Source: Sphingomonas crusticola
GTDB lineage: Bacteria; Pseudomonadota; Alphaproteobacteria; Sphingomonadales; Sphingomonadaceae
Reading direction: 5' to 3'
Assembly (NCBI RefSeq): GCF_003391115.1
Contig: NZ_QTJP01000001.1
Span: 1,488,001-1,552,000 of the forward strand
Length of the DNA stretch: 64,000 nt
Shown piece after piece: positions 17,423-27,099 of the stretch (within the stretch, counting starts at the first letter, position 1; every line of letters begins with the position of its first letter). Both the position numbers and the translations under genes were made by a program. The notes beneath the pieces were generated by a model. The model saw only the letters and a program-made list of their open reading frames with translations, did not search any database and was not told the DNA's origin.

Positions 17423-18358
17423 CTAGTCGAACAGGCTGGAGACGGAGCTTTCGTCGGAGATGCGCCTGATCGCCTCGGCGAGCAGCGGGGCGATGGGCAG
17501 GATGCGGATCTTGTTCGAATCGCGGACCGCATCGAGCGGCTGGATCGAATCGGTGATCACCAGCTCCGAAAGCTGCGAGCCTTCGACCCGCGCGACCGCT
17601 CCGCCCGACAGCACGCCGTGCGTGACGTAAGCCACCACATCCTCGGCCCCGGCCTCGCGCAATGCCGCGGCGGCGTTGCACAAGGTGCCGGCGCTATCGA
17701 CGATGTCATCGACCAGGATGCAGAAGCGGCCCTCGACCTCGCCAATGATGTTCATCACCTCGCTCTCGCCGGGCTTTTCGCGGCGCTTGTCGACGATCGC
17801 CAGCGGAGCATTGGCGAGGCGCTTCGACAAGGCCCTGGCGCGCACCACGCCGCCGACGTCAGGCGAGACCACCATCAGATTGCGCGTGCCGAACCGCGCC
17901 TGGATGTCGGCCGATATCACGGGTGCGGCATAGAGATTGTCGGTCGGGATATCGAAAAAGCCCTGGATCTGCCCCGCATGGAGATCGACCGACAACACGC
18001 GATCCGCGCCCGCGACGGTAATGATATTGGCGACCAGCTTGGCCGAAATGGGGGTGCGCGGGCCGGGCTTACGATCCTGCCGCGCATAGCCGAAATACGG
18101 AATGACGGCGGTGATGCGCTTGGCCGAGGCACGGCGCAGCGCATCGATGCAGATCAGCAATTCCATGAGATTGTCGTTGGTCGGGTAGCCGGTCGACTGA
18201 AGCACGAACACATCTTCGCCGCGGACATTCTCGTGAATCTCGACGAACACTTCCTCGTCGGCAAAGCGCCGCACCGAGGCGTCCGTCAGCCCGATCTCGA
18301 GATAATCGGCGATGGCGGTCGCCAGCACGCGATTGGCGTTGCCGGTCATCAACTTCAT
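17423..18358 (-). CDS. prs: Ribose-phosphate pyrophosphokinase
   Basis: A 311-residue cytosolic enzyme transferring pyrophosphate from ATP to ribose 5-phosphate to make PRPP for purine, pyrimidine, His and Trp synthesis. Conserved segments include [31 protein letters not shown] and the PRPP loop [10 protein letters not shown]. Length and both ends match the family. It leads the leftward prs-SDR-DUF2269 gene run. Confidence 0.95.
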   Translation of the reverse strand: MKLMTGNANRVLATAIADYLEIGLTDASVRRFADEEVFVEIHENVRGEDVFVLQSTGYPTNDNLMELLICIDALRRASAKRITAVIPYFGYARQDRKPGPRTPISAKLVANIITVAGADRVLSVDLHAGQIQGFFDIPTDNLYAAPVISADIQARFGTRNLMVVSPDVGGVVRARALSKRLANAPLAIVDKRREKPGESEVMNIIGEVEGRFCILVDDIVDSAGTLCNAAAALREAGAEDVVAYVTHGVLSGGAVARVEGSQLSELVITDSIQPLDAVRDSNKIRILPIAPLLAEAIRRISDESSVSSLFD

Positions 18359-18523
18359 GGGCGGGCTCCCTCTCGCAGCCGGCTCCTAGCGGGACGGGTG
18401 CGCGCGGGGAAGAGCCGACGCGCGGATGCGGCCAGTTGCGGGGCGCGAACTCCCGCTTGCTGCCGTCCGTACTTGGCGAAAAGGCTCTTCTCTGTCACTC
18501 CTGTGTGGTGACGGGGGCGTGTC

Positions 18524-19018
18524 ATGGCGACAATAACGGCGAACGGCTGGACCTATCCTCGCAAGGTGCGCGATCCCCTGCTGGCGGGCGCGGGACTGCT
18601 GCTGTTGCTGCTCATTGCCGCATTCGGGCGTCATCTCAGCCAGCCTGCGGTGGTGCTTGGCCCGTGGATGATCGTCCACCTGCTGACGATCATTCCGGCG
18701 GTGCCGATCGGTGCGGCGATGCTGCTTCGGCGCAAGGGCGACCGCATACATCGCCTGATCGGGCGGATCTGGGCGGCACTGATGATGGTCGCGGCCGTGT
18801 CCAGCTTCGGCGTGCACCAGCTGATGGGGCATCTCAGCCCGATCCATATTCTGTCGGTGATAACCCTGTTGGCCATTCCCCGCGCGATCGTCGACGCGCG
18901 CCGTGGCCGCATCGCGCGGCACCGGCGAACGATCACGATCGTCTATGCCGCCTTGGTGATTGCGGGCTATTTCACGCTGATCCCGACACGCCTGCTCGGC
19001 GGTTTCCTGTTCGGCTAG
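18524..19018 (+). CDS. DUF2306 membrane protein
   Basis: A 164-residue protein with four hydrophobic helices and the DUF2306 pattern (conserved His in MIVHLLT and a GRIWAALMM stretch). The function is unknown. It is a single gene facing away from prs, with a 165-bp intergenic region, and precedes gltX by 47 bp. Confidence 0.8.
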   Translation: MATITANGWTYPRKVRDPLLAGAGLLLLLLIAAFGRHLSQPAVVLGPWMIVHLLTIIPAVPIGAAMLLRRKGDRIHRLIGRIWAALMMVAAVSSFGVHQLMGHLSPIHILSVITLLAIPRAIVDARRGRIARHRRTITIVYAALVIAGYFTLIPTRLLGGFLFG

Positions 19019-19065
19019 ACGACGCGCCGCTGGAATAGCGCGGCGGGAAACGGCTAAGGCGGGCC

Positions 19066-20409
19066 ATGGCTTCAGTCGTTACGCGCTTCGCACCCTCCCC
19101 CACCGGGCGGCTGCATGTCGGCAATATCCGCACCGCGCTTCATAATATGTTGTGGGCGCGCAAGCATGGCGGACGCTTCCTGCTGCGGCTTGACGATACC
19201 GATCTCGCGCGTTCGACCGCGGAATTTGCAGACGCGATCCACGCCGATCTCGCTTGGCTCGGCCTCGCGCCCGATGCTTCCTTCAAGCAATCGGCGCGCT
19301 TTGCCTTGTATGAGGCGCGGTTCGAGAAACTGCGCGCGGCGGGCCGCGTCTATCCGGCCTACGAGACCGCCGAGGAGCTTGACCTCAAGCGCAAGATCCA
19401 GGCGGGGCGCGGCCTGCCGCCAATCTATGATCGCGCCGCGCTCGCGCTGAGCGATGCCGAGCGGGCAAAGCTGGAGGCGGACGGCGTCCGCCCGCACTGG
19501 CGCTTCCGGCTCGATCATGCGGCGATGATCGTTTGGGACGACCTCATTCGGGGCCCCCAGCACCTCGATCCCAAGCTGCAGTCGGATCCGGTCATCCGGC
19601 GGGCCGACGGTAGCTGGCTCTACATGTTGCCAAGCGTGATCGACGATATCGACATGGGCGTGACGCACATCGTGCGCGGCGAGGACCATGTCACTAACGC
19701 CGGGCTGCAGCTGCAGATGTTCGCGGCGCTGGCCGCCCCCGCCCCCGCCTTCGCTCATGAGGCGCTGCTGGTGGGGAGCGAGGGCAAATTGTCCAAACGG
19801 CTCGGCTCGCTCGGCGCCGACGCATTTCGCGAGGACGGCATCGAGCCGCTCGCGCTCAATGCGCTGCTCGCCCGCATCGGGACGAGTGACCCGGTCGAAG
19901 CGGTCGCGGATATCGCGCCGCTGATCGAGGGCATCGACTTTGCCCGTTTCGGCCGCGCGCCGGCGCGGTTCGACCTGGACGAATTGCGCAATCTCAATGC
20001 GCGCACGATCCACATGATGCCCTACGAACAGGCCCGCGAGCGCCTGCCGGACGATATGAGCGAGGCCTTGTGGCTGGCGGTTCGGCCCAATCTCGCCACC
20101 GTCAGCGAGGCGGCGGCATGGCTGCAGGTGGTCGAACACGGGATCGACCCGCCCGCCAGCGATCCCGCCGATCGCGACTATCTGGTCGCGGCGGCCGAGG
20201 CGGCGCGCACGATCGAATGGGGGGACGATCCCTGGCATGCGTTGACGGGCGCGCTGAAGGCACAGACCGGGCGCAAGGGCCGCGCCTTGTTCCTGCCGCT
20301 GCGGGTGGCCCTGACCGGCCAGGAGCATGGGCCGGACATGAAGGCGTTATTGCCTTTGATCGGTCGTGCCCGGGCAGTCGAACGGCTGGCGTGCGCGGCG
20401 GCAGGCTAG
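19066..20409 (+). CDS. gltX: Glutamate--tRNA ligase
   Basis: A 447-residue class I aminoacyl-tRNA synthetase. The HIGH signature appears as HVGN in PSPTGRLHVGN and KMSKS as KLSKR. Conserved GEDHVTN is present. At 447 residues it belongs to the shorter GluRS type common as one of two copies in alphaproteobacteria; in such organisms one copy may be non-discriminating and also charge tRNA-Gln, which cannot be judged here. It is followed by a small membrane gene and the riboflavin genes, with no obvious terminator between. Confidence 0.93.
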   Translation: MASVVTRFAPSPTGRLHVGNIRTALHNMLWARKHGGRFLLRLDDTDLARSTAEFADAIHADLAWLGLAPDASFKQSARFALYEARFEKLRAAGRVYPAYETAEELDLKRKIQAGRGLPPIYDRAALALSDAERAKLEADGVRPHWRFRLDHAAMIVWDDLIRGPQHLDPKLQSDPVIRRADGSWLYMLPSVIDDIDMGVTHIVRGEDHVTNAGLQLQMFAALAAPAPAFAHEALLVGSEGKLSKRLGSLGADAFREDGIEPLALNALLARIGTSDPVEAVADIAPLIEGIDFARFGRAPARFDLDELRNLNARTIHMMPYEQARERLPDDMSEALWLAVRPNLATVSEAAAWLQVVEHGIDPPASDPADRDYLVAAAEAARTIEWGDDPWHALTGALKAQTGRKGRALFLPLRVALTGQEHGPDMKALLPLIGRARAVERLACAAAG

Positions 20410-20447
20410 GACTGGCAACCTTCCATTCGAAGGCTTATCTTCCGCCC

Positions 20448-20783
20448 ATGGCAGTCTTTCCTCGTCCAGCACATCCGCGCGCCGTCATCGCCGATGTCCG
20501 GCGGCTATGGTCAACCAGCACGCGCCGCTACAAACTCGTGTTCGGCGCCGCCGCGATCGGCGTCACGTCGCTGCTTATCACGATCTTCATACTGGAATCG
20601 CGCTGGGGCGTGCTGCCCGAGGGCCCCCAGGTCGTCTATGTATCGGACTGGCCCGTCACGCGCACCGACGCCGAAATTAAGGCACAGCAGCGGATCGACG
20701 CGACGGAGAAGCGCAAGCTTGCCGACGAGCGGCGCCGCCAATGGCAGAAGGTCGATCGCAACCTGGACAGGCTCGGCTTCTGA
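20448..20783 (+). CDS. Small single-pass membrane protein between gltX and ribD
   Basis: A 111-residue protein with one transmembrane helix (LVFGAAAIGVTSLLITIFIL, near residues 29-48). Its basic N-terminus should be cytoplasmic and its C-terminus is a charged helical region (KRKLADERRRQWQKVDRNLDRL). No family is recognised. Its stop overlaps the probable CTG start of ribD by 4 nt, coupling the two. Confidence 0.78.
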   Translation: MAVFPRPAHPRAVIADVRRLWSTSTRRYKLVFGAAAIGVTSLLITIFILESRWGVLPEGPQVVYVSDWPVTRTDAEIKAQQRIDATEKRKLADERRRQWQKVDRNLDRLGF

Positions 20784-21808
20784 GCGCCGACCAGCGTTTC
20801 ATGGCCGCCGCGCTCGCGATCGGCGACCGCGGGCGCGGGCGGACCGCACCCAACCCCAATGTCGGCTGTGTGATCGTACGCGACGATCGCGTGATCGGGC
20901 GTGGCTGGACCCAGGCCGGCGGGCGTCCCCACGCCGAGGCGATGGCGCTGGCGCAGGCCGGCGCGTCGGCCGAGGGGGCGACCGTCTACGTCACGCTGGA
21001 GCCATGCGCGCATCGCAGCGTGCGCGGGCCGGCCTGTTCCGAGTTGCTTGTCGCGGCGAAGCCGGCGCGGGTGATCGCCGCACTGACCGATCCCGATCCG
21101 CGCACTTCAGGTGAAGGCTTTGCGCGCCTGCGCGCGGCAGGGATAGAGGTAACCGAAGGCGTCCTGGCGGCGGAAGCCCGGCGCAGTATGGCGGGCTTCC
21201 TCACGCGCAAGGCACTGGGACGGCCGCACGTCACGCTGAAGCTGGCCATGTCGCTCGACGGCATGATCGCGCGCGCCGACGGCGAGAGCCGGTGGATCAC
21301 CGGCGATGCCGCGCGCGCACATGGCCATCTCGAGCGCGGTCGTCACGAAGCGATCCTCGTCGGGCGGGGCACGTTCGATACGGATGTGCCCCAGCTCGGC
21401 GTGCGACTGCCCGGACTTGAAGAAAGAAGTCCGCGCCGCATCCTCCTTTCCAGGTCACCCCAACGCAGGCTGGGGTCTATGCCTGCTGAGGCGAGCGACG
21501 CCGCCGGCGGCGGCGAAGGGGGGGAACGGCAGGATTGGATGACGATTGCGTCGCCGTCGGAAATCTCGAACCTGGAGGGTGTCGATCATCTGATGGTCGA
21601 GGGCGGCGCACTCACCGCCTCCGCCTTCCTCGCTGCCGACCTCGTCGACCGCCTGCTACTGTATCGCGCGCCGATCCTGATCGGGGCAGGCAAGCCTGCG
21701 CTCGGGGATATCGGCCTCGCCTCGCTTGCGCAGGCGCATGACCGGTGGAAACGGACCGACAGCCGCATGCTTGGCATGGACCGGCTCGAAGTCTACGAGC
21801 GCGCCTAA
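20780..21808 (+). CDS. ribD: Bifunctional pyrimidine deaminase/reductase of riboflavin synthesis
   Basis: The N-terminal deaminase has the zinc motifs PHAEAM and LEPCAHRSVRGPAC; the C-terminal reductase has KLAMSLDGMIA and MVEGGA. Together they carry out the second and third riboflavin steps. The family starts with Asp-x-x-x-Met-x-x-Ala-Leu, which here (DQRFMAAAL) lies upstream of the first ATG (20801); the CTG at 20780, overlapping the previous stop as CTGA, fits better and gives 342 residues. About 25 unusual residues in the reductase (RSPQRRLGSMPAEASD onward) are encoded by a dispersed repeat at 21453-21483 and its flank. Confidence 0.92.
   Translation: MSADQRFMAAALAIGDRGRGRTAPNPNVGCVIVRDDRVIGRGWTQAGGRPHAEAMALAQAGASAEGATVYVTLEPCAHRSVRGPACSELLVAAKPARVIAALTDPDPRTSGEGFARLRAAGIEVTEGVLAAEARRSMAGFLTRKALGRPHVTLKLAMSLDGMIARADGESRWITGDAARAHGHLERGRHEAILVGRGTFDTDVPQLGVRLPGLEERSPRRILLSRSPQRRLGSMPAEASDAAGGGEGGERQDWMTIASPSEISNLEGVDHLMVEGGALTASAFLAADLVDRLLLYRAPILIGAGKPALGDIGLASLAQAHDRWKRTDSRMLGMDRLEVYERA
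21453..21483. repeat. REP-like half-element inserted in frame in ribD
   Basis: GTCACCCCAACGCAGGCTGG and the following GGTCTAT match, with a few changes, the inverted arms of the intergenic repeat at 23979-24066 (reverse complement of its right arm reads CACCCCGGCGCAGGCCGGGG). Here the element is translated within the reductase domain without breaking the frame. Confidence 0.7.
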
Positions 21809-22416
21809 TGTTTACGGGCATCATCACCGATATCGGCCGCATCACCGGCATCGAGCATCGTGGCGATCTGCGGCTGCGCATCGGCACTGCGTACGAGACG
21901 GCCAGCATCGATCTCGGCGCGTCCATCGCGTGCTCGGGCGTGTGCCTGACCGTGGTCGACAAGGGGGCGGATTGGTTTGCCGTCGAAGTCTCGGCGGAAA
22001 CCCTGTCACGCACTGCGGGCGAATGGTCGGAGGGGACGTCACTCAACCTGGAGCGTGCCTTGCGTGTCGGGGACGAGCTGGGCGGACATATCGTCACGGG
22101 CCATGTCGACGGCGTCGGTACGATCGTCGAGGTCACGCCGGAAGGCGATAGTACGCGCGTCGTGGTCGAGGCGCCGGCCGCGCTCGCGCCCTATATTGCC
22201 GCCAAGGGCTCGATCGCGCTCGACGGTATCTCGCTGACCGTGAACGAGGTGTCGGACCTTCCGGGCGGGGGCGTGCGCTTCGGGCTCAACATCATTCCTC
22301 ATACCCAGCAGATGACGACCTGGGGCGATCTCGCCCCGGGGCGCCAGCTCAATATCGAGATCGACGTGCTCGCGCGCTATCTCGGCCGGATGGAGCAGTT
22401 GCGCCATGTCGTCTAA
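21808..22416 (+). CDS. ribE: Riboflavin synthase alpha chain
   Basis: A 202-residue enzyme that dismutates two 6,7-dimethyl-8-ribityllumazine molecules to riboflavin. It shows the family start MFTGIITDIG, two lumazine-binding repeats (GVCLTV in the first half, GISLTVNEV in the second) and GHVDGVG. Its ATG overlaps the ribD stop by one base (TAATG). Confidence 0.94.
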   Translation: MFTGIITDIGRITGIEHRGDLRLRIGTAYETASIDLGASIACSGVCLTVVDKGADWFAVEVSAETLSRTAGEWSEGTSLNLERALRVGDELGGHIVTGHVDGVGTIVEVTPEGDSTRVVVEAPAALAPYIAAKGSIALDGISLTVNEVSDLPGGGVRFGLNIIPHTQQMTTWGDLAPGRQLNIEIDVLARYLGRMEQLRHVV

Positions 22417-23557
22417 CCCGAATGTCGCGCGCTTGCGCCACGCCTTCCTCTCGACGCCAGAGGAGGTGATCGAGGAAGCGCGTAACGGCCGCATGTTCAT
22501 CCTGGTCGACGACGAGGATCGCGAAAATGAGGGCGACCTCATCATTCCCGCGCAGATGGCGACGCCGGACGCGATCAACTTCATGGCGACGCACGGCCGT
22601 GGGCTGATCTGCCTCGCGCTCGCCAAGGCGCGGGTCGAGCAGCTCGGCCTCCCGCTGATGAGCCGTCACAACGGCACCCGTCACGAGACCGCCTTCACCG
22701 TTTCGATCGAGGCGCGGACAGGGGTCACCACCGGCATTTCCGCCGCCGACCGCGCGCGGACCATTTCGGTCGCGATCGACGCAGGCAATGGGCCTGAAGA
22801 GATCGTCACGCCCGGCCACGTCTTTCCGCTGGTTGCGCGCGAAGGCGGCGTGCTGGTGCGCGCAGGGCATACCGAGGCGGCGGTGGACGTCGCGCGGCTG
22901 GCGGGGCTCAACCCTTCGGGCGTGATCTGCGAGATCATGAACGACGATGGCAGCATGTCGCGGCTCGACGACCTGGTCGCCTTCGCGCAGCGCCACGGCC
23001 TCAAGATCGGCACGATCCGCGATCTCATCGCTTATCGCCGCCGCCACGACCATCTGGTCGAGAAGCGCGCGACCACCCGGTTCACCAGCCGCTGGGGCGG
23101 GGAGTGGAATGCGATCAGCTTCTACAACAAGGCGACCGGCGACGAACAGGTGGCCCTGGTCAAGGGCAAGGTCGATCCGGCCAAGCCGACCTTGGTGCGG
23201 ATGCACGCGCAGGCTTTGTTCGCCGACATGTTCGGCGAGGAAGGCCCGCGCGGCGCGCTGCTCGCCGGCGCGATGGAGATTATCGGCAAGGAAGGGACCG
23301 GCGTCATCGTCGTGCTCAACCGGCCGATGGTCGGCGGACTGCTGAGCCAGGTGGTCGCGGCGAAGGGGAGCGCAAACGGCGCGCCCGACCCCGAGGAATT
23401 GCGCGATTACGGGGTCGGTGCGCAGATCCTGACCGAGTTGGGTGTACAGGACATGATCCTGCTGACCAATTCGCACCACACATTGGTGGCGCTCGACGGC
23501 TATGGCTTGTCGATCGTCGGCGAGCGGCCCATCCCCTGTTCCGAGAAAGAGGCCTGA
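22406..23557 (+). CDS. ribBX: RibBX: DHBP synthase with a degenerate GTP cyclohydrolase II domain
   Basis: A 383-residue protein. Residues 1-210 are 3,4-dihydroxy-2-butanone 4-phosphate synthase with [10 protein letters not shown] (35-44), [21 protein letters not shown] and GHTEAAVD, so that activity looks intact. Residues 215-383 resemble GTP cyclohydrolase II, but the zinc-binding and catalytic stretch (normally Cys-x2-GD-x5-RCDC) reads [15 protein letters not shown] (266-280) with no Cys. It therefore matches the RibBX variant known in Proteobacteria, whose second half is not a cyclohydrolase. A separate ribA must exist elsewhere. It overlaps ribE by 11 nt. Confidence 0.9.
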   Translation: MSSNPNVARLRHAFLSTPEEVIEEARNGRMFILVDDEDRENEGDLIIPAQMATPDAINFMATHGRGLICLALAKARVEQLGLPLMSRHNGTRHETAFTVSIEARTGVTTGISAADRARTISVAIDAGNGPEEIVTPGHVFPLVAREGGVLVRAGHTEAAVDVARLAGLNPSGVICEIMNDDGSMSRLDDLVAFAQRHGLKIGTIRDLIAYRRRHDHLVEKRATTRFTSRWGGEWNAISFYNKATGDEQVALVKGKVDPAKPTLVRMHAQALFADMFGEEGPRGALLAGAMEIIGKEGTGVIVVLNRPMVGGLLSQVVAAKGSANGAPDPEELRDYGVGAQILTELGVQDMILLTNSHHTLVALDGYGLSIVGERPIPCSEKEA

Positions 23558-23976
23558 TGGCACGCTTCCTGATTGCCGAGGCGCGCTTCTATGCGCAGCT
23601 CAACGACCTGTTGCTCGAGGGCGCGCGCGGCGCGATCGATGAGGCCGGCCATCATCACGAGACGGTCACCGTCCCCGGCGCGCTCGAGATTCCGGCGGCG
23701 ATCGCCATGGCGGCCGAAACCGGCCGCTATGACGGCTTCGTCGCGCTCGGCGTGATCATCCGCGGCGAGACCTATCATTTCGAAGTCGTGTCGAACGAAA
23801 GCGCGCGCGGGCTGATGGCGCTGACGCTGGACGGCATTCCGATCGGCAACGGTATCCTTACCGTCGAGAATGAGGCCCAGGCGCTCGCCCGCGCGCGTCC
23901 GACCGAGAAGGACAAAGGCGGGGAAGCCGCCAAGGCGGCGATCGCCATGCTGGAGCTGAAGCAGCGTTTTTCCTGA
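23557..23976 (+). CDS. ribH: 6,7-dimethyl-8-ribityllumazine synthase
   Basis: A 139-residue enzyme condensing the ribityl-pyrimidine with DHBP to give the riboflavin precursor. Family features are VPGALEIP, the catalytic His in IRGETYHFE and PIGNGILT. The length is normal for the pentameric or icosahedral types. Its ATG overlaps the ribBX stop by one base (TGATG). It is the last gene of the gltX-rib run, with an inverted repeat downstream. Confidence 0.94.
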   Translation: MARFLIAEARFYAQLNDLLLEGARGAIDEAGHHHETVTVPGALEIPAAIAMAAETGRYDGFVALGVIIRGETYHFEVVSNESARGLMALTLDGIPIGNGILTVENEAQALARARPTEKDKGGEAAKAAIAMLELKQRFS

Positions 23977-23978
23977 CG

Positions 23979-24066
23979 CAACCGTCGTACCGGCACAGGC
24001 TGGGATCCATTCCGCGGCTCAACGCAACTCTCGATGGACCCCGGCCTGCGCCGGGGTGACGGTTGT
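23979..24066. repeat. REP-like inverted repeat after ribH
   Basis: Imperfect inverted arms (left AACCGTCGTACCGGCACAGG, right ending CGGGGTGACGGTTG) enclose an unpaired centre. It lies between converging genes and may act as a bidirectional terminator. The same family occurs inside ribD at 21453. Confidence 0.75.
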
Positions 24067-24130
24067 CATGGCAGCCCCCTAATCCGCAAGTGATGGCAGC
24101 GGGGCGCTTCAGAGGTAAGAAAGGTCCGCG

Positions 24131-24733
24131 TCAGGCTGGCTGCTCGAACGCCGCTGCGATATCGATCTTCACTTCGTCCGACACCAACGGAATACCGTAA
24201 TTGACCCCATATTCGCTGCGCTTAAGCGTCCCGGTGGCGGTGAAGCCAACGGTGCGCTTGCCCCGCATCGTGCCCGCACCGACGAAGCTCGCGTCGAGCC
24301 GCAGCGGACGCGTGACACCGTGCATGGTCAGGCGCCCGTCGATCGTCGCCTTATGACCGTGGACGGTGACGCGGTCGGAAACGAACGTCATCGTCGGATA
24401 TTTGGCGGGATCGAAGAACATCGATGAGCGCAATTCGTCCGTCAGCTTCGCCACCGGCGTCCAAGCGCTGGCCATCGGCACGCTGATCGAAACGCTGGCC
24501 GACCCGGGTCGGGCGGGGTCAATGGTAAGCGAGCCGGACGCATCGCTGAACGATCCGCTATAGGGCGTGAAGCCGAGATGCATGACGGTGAAGCGCACCT
24601 GAGTGTGCCCAGGCTCCACCTCGTAGCGACCGGCGACGATGCGGCTGGCGTCCGGCTTGCCCGGCGGCTCGGTCGGCATCTGCGCCAAAGCGGGCATTGC
24701 AGCGAGAGCGAAAGCGAGCACGGCGATACGCAT
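24131..24733 (-). CDS. YceI family periplasmic lipid-binding protein
   Basis: A 200-residue exported protein with a signal peptide (MRIAVLAFALAAMPALA) and the YceI beta-barrel pattern (YEVEPGHTQVRFTVMHLG, then LTMHGVTRPL near the C-terminus). Family members bind polyisoprenoid or amphipathic lipids in the periplasm and respond to stress or pH. The start was set at the Met opening the signal peptide. Single gene, convergent with ribH. Confidence 0.88.
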   Translation of the reverse strand: MRIAVLAFALAAMPALAQMPTEPPGKPDASRIVAGRYEVEPGHTQVRFTVMHLGFTPYSGSFSDASGSLTIDPARPGSASVSISVPMASAWTPVAKLTDELRSSMFFDPAKYPTMTFVSDRVTVHGHKATIDGRLTMHGVTRPLRLDASFVGAGTMRGKRTVGFTATGTLKRSEYGVNYGIPLVSDEVKIDIAAAFEQPA

Positions 24734-24905
24734 GAGGCGGCTCCTGTTGAGAGGAGAACTGGATGGCCCACGCATGTGGCGGTGTCAAAGCGATAGAGGA
24801 ACAGGATGCGGCAAGGGTCTGCGCTGGCTTGCAGCCGGCCTGGTCGCGAAGCATCATGGCCGCCGTGATTTGGCGGCAGATCGCCACCATAGCGGGAGGC
24901 AGTGC

Positions 24906-25073
24906 GTGCGAAAGCTGGACCTATTGCTCGTCGGCGTGCCGGTTCTCTGGTTCCTCGGCATCTATGCCCGGACCGGCCAATGGCCTTACCTCGCGCTTCC
25001 GGCTTCGATCATCCTCGTCCTGCCGCTCATATTCTGGCTTCGTCGGCGCGATCGAACAGCGAGCGAGGATTGA
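24906..25073 (+). CDS. Very small membrane protein, GTG start
   Basis: A 55-residue protein with two closely spaced hydrophobic helices (LLLVGVPVLWFLGIYA and LALPASIILVLPLIFWL) and an Arg-rich end. The start is the GTG with GGGAGG about 5 nt upstream. No family recognised. It faces the end of lepA. Confidence 0.6.
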   Translation: MRKLDLLLVGVPVLWFLGIYARTGQWPYLALPASIILVLPLIFWLRRRDRTASED

Positions 25074-25143
25074 TCGGCGAGTGGCCCAAGCTTTACCCCG
25101 GACGCTGTCGCCGGAACGGGCGTAGCAGGCGACGTGGAAGGGC

Positions 25144-26934
25144 TTATTCCTCGCCCATCCTGAGCGCGGCGATGAACGCCTCCTGGGGGATGCTGACGGA
25201 CCCATATTCGCGCATGCGCTTCTTGCCTTCCTTCTGCTTGTCCAGCAGCTTGCGCTTGCGGGTAGCGTCGCCGCCATAGCATTTGGCGGTCACGTCCTTG
25301 CGCATGGCCGAAATCGTCTCGCGCGCGATGACCTTGCCGCCGATCGCCGCCTGGATCGGGATCTTGAACATGTGGCGCGGGATCAGATCCTTGAGCCGTT
25401 CGCACATGCCGCGACCGCGCGCTTCGGCGGTGCCACGGTGTACGATCATGCTCAGCGCATCGACCGGCTCGGCATTGACCATGATGCTCATCTTGACGAG
25501 GTCACCCTCGCGATAGCCGATCTGGTGGTAATCGAAGCTGGCATAGCCGCGACTGATCGATTTGATCCGGTCGTAGAAATCGAACACGACTTCGTTGAGC
25601 GGCAATTCATAGGTCACCTGCGCGCGGCCGGCGACGTAGGTCAGGTTCTTCTGGACGCCGCGCCGATCCTGGCAAAGCTTGAGGATCGAGCCGAGATATT
25701 CGTCCGGGCAATAGATTACCGCCTCGATCCAAGGCTCCTCGATCGAGCCGATCCGGCTGGGATCGGGCATGTCGGCCGGGTTGTGGAGTTCGATCTCGCC
25801 GCGATCGTGGGCGAGCTGGATCTTGTAGACCACGCTCGGTGCGGTCGTGATCAGGTCGAGATCATATTCGCGCGTCAGCCTTTCCTGGATGATCTCCAGG
25901 TGGAGCAAGCCGAGGAAGCCACAGCGGAAGCCGAAGCCGAGCGCCGCCGAACTCTCCATCTCGAAGGTGAAGCTCGCGTCGTTGAGGCGCAGCCGCGAGA
26001 TGCTCTCGCGCAATTTGTCGAAATCGGCGGCGTCTACCGGGAACAGCCCGCAGAACACGACCGGCTGGACGAGCTTGAAGCCCGGCAGCGCCTCGGCGGC
26101 GGGGCGCTTGGCGTCGGTGATCGTGTCGCCGACTGCGGTCTGCGCCACTTCCTTGATCTGCGCGGTGATAAAGCCGATCTCGCCGGGCCCGAGCTCGGTC
26201 AGTTGCTCGATCTTGGGGCGGAAGCAGCCGACGCGATCGACCAGATGCTGGGTGCCGCCCGCCATGAAGGCGATCTGCTGGCCCTTGCGCAGCGAGCCAT
26301 CGATGACGCGCACGAGAATGACGACGCCGAGATAGGGGTCGTACCAGCTGTCGACGAGCATCGCCTTCAGCGGCGCGTCGATGTCGCCCTTGGGCGGCGG
26401 GATCTTGGCGATGATCGCGTCGAGAATCTCTTCGATGCCGATGCCGGACTTGGCCGATGCCAGCACCGCCTCGGATGCGTCGAGGCCGATCACTTCCTCA
26501 ATCTCCGTGCGGACGCGCTCGGGCTCGGCGGCGGGAAGATCGATCTTGTTGATGACCGGGATGATCTCATGATCATGCTCGATCGATTGATAGACGTTGG
26601 CCAGCGTCTGCGCCTCGACGCCCTGGGCGGCGTCCACCACCAGCAACGCGCCTTCGCAGGCGGCGAGACTGCGGCTGACCTCATAGGCGAAATCGACATG
26701 GCCCGGCGTGTCCATCAGGTTGAGCTCATAGCCCTTCCAGTTGAGGCGCACGGTCTGCGCCTTGATGGTGATGCCGCGCTCTTTCTCGATATCCATATTG
26801 TCGAGCACCTGGGCCGACATTTCGCGCGCCTGCAGGCCGCCGGTAGTCTGGATAAGCCGATCGGCGAGCGTCGACTTGCCATGATCGATATGGGCGATGA
26901 TCGAGAAATTGCGGATCTTGTCGAGGGGAGTCAT
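25144..26934 (-). CDS. lepA: Elongation factor 4 (LepA)
   Basis: A 596-residue translational GTPase that associates with ribosomes under stress or during 30S biogenesis. All GTPase motifs are present: [17 protein letters not shown] and NKIDLP. The LepA-specific C-terminal part ([24 protein letters not shown]) is intact, with the usual length. The gene is monocistronic, with a REP-like repeat upstream. Confidence 0.96.
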   Translation of the reverse strand: MTPLDKIRNFSIIAHIDHGKSTLADRLIQTTGGLQAREMSAQVLDNMDIEKERGITIKAQTVRLNWKGYELNLMDTPGHVDFAYEVSRSLAACEGALLVVDAAQGVEAQTLANVYQSIEHDHEIIPVINKIDLPAAEPERVRTEIEEVIGLDASEAVLASAKSGIGIEEILDAIIAKIPPPKGDIDAPLKAMLVDSWYDPYLGVVILVRVIDGSLRKGQQIAFMAGGTQHLVDRVGCFRPKIEQLTELGPGEIGFITAQIKEVAQTAVGDTITDAKRPAAEALPGFKLVQPVVFCGLFPVDAADFDKLRESISRLRLNDASFTFEMESSAALGFGFRCGFLGLLHLEIIQERLTREYDLDLITTAPSVVYKIQLAHDRGEIELHNPADMPDPSRIGSIEEPWIEAVIYCPDEYLGSILKLCQDRRGVQKNLTYVAGRAQVTYELPLNEVVFDFYDRIKSISRGYASFDYHQIGYREGDLVKMSIMVNAEPVDALSMIVHRGTAEARGRGMCERLKDLIPRHMFKIPIQAAIGGKVIARETISAMRKDVTAKCYGGDATRKRKLLDKQKEGKKRMREYGSVSIPQEAFIAALRMGEE

Positions 26935-27013
26935 GGCGCGCGCCTAGCAGGCGCGCGCGCAGGCCGCAAAGGTGGTGGTGACATCGGCGTAGGGCGGCCC
27001 GTCACGCCATGCC

Positions 27014-27082
27014 GTCATTCCAGCGAAAGCGGGGTCTCGTGTGGTGGCCACCTTCTGAGATCCCAGCTTTCGCTGGAATGAC
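27014..27082. repeat. Inverted repeat between lepA and ubiK
   Basis: Perfect 17-bp arms (GTCATTCCAGCGAAAGC at 27014-27030 and its complement at 27066-27082) flank a 35-nt centre. It belongs to the dispersed repeats of this genome but differs in sequence from those after ribH and tlyA. Confidence 0.8.
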
Positions 27083-27099
27083 GAGAGGGACGGCGACGC

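Noticed and set aside
17252-18511. 419-codon rightward open frame
   Set aside because: Antisense of prs and part of the SDR gene.
20410-20800. FMN riboswitch upstream of ribD
   Set aside because: The rib genes are embedded in an operon with overlapping starts and no leader; no RFN-type conserved blocks are seen.
22349-23563. 404-codon leftward open frame
   Set aside because: Antisense of ribBX.
25372-27081. 569-codon rightward open frame
   Set aside because: It lies entirely opposite lepA and is an artefact of high GC at the third codon position.
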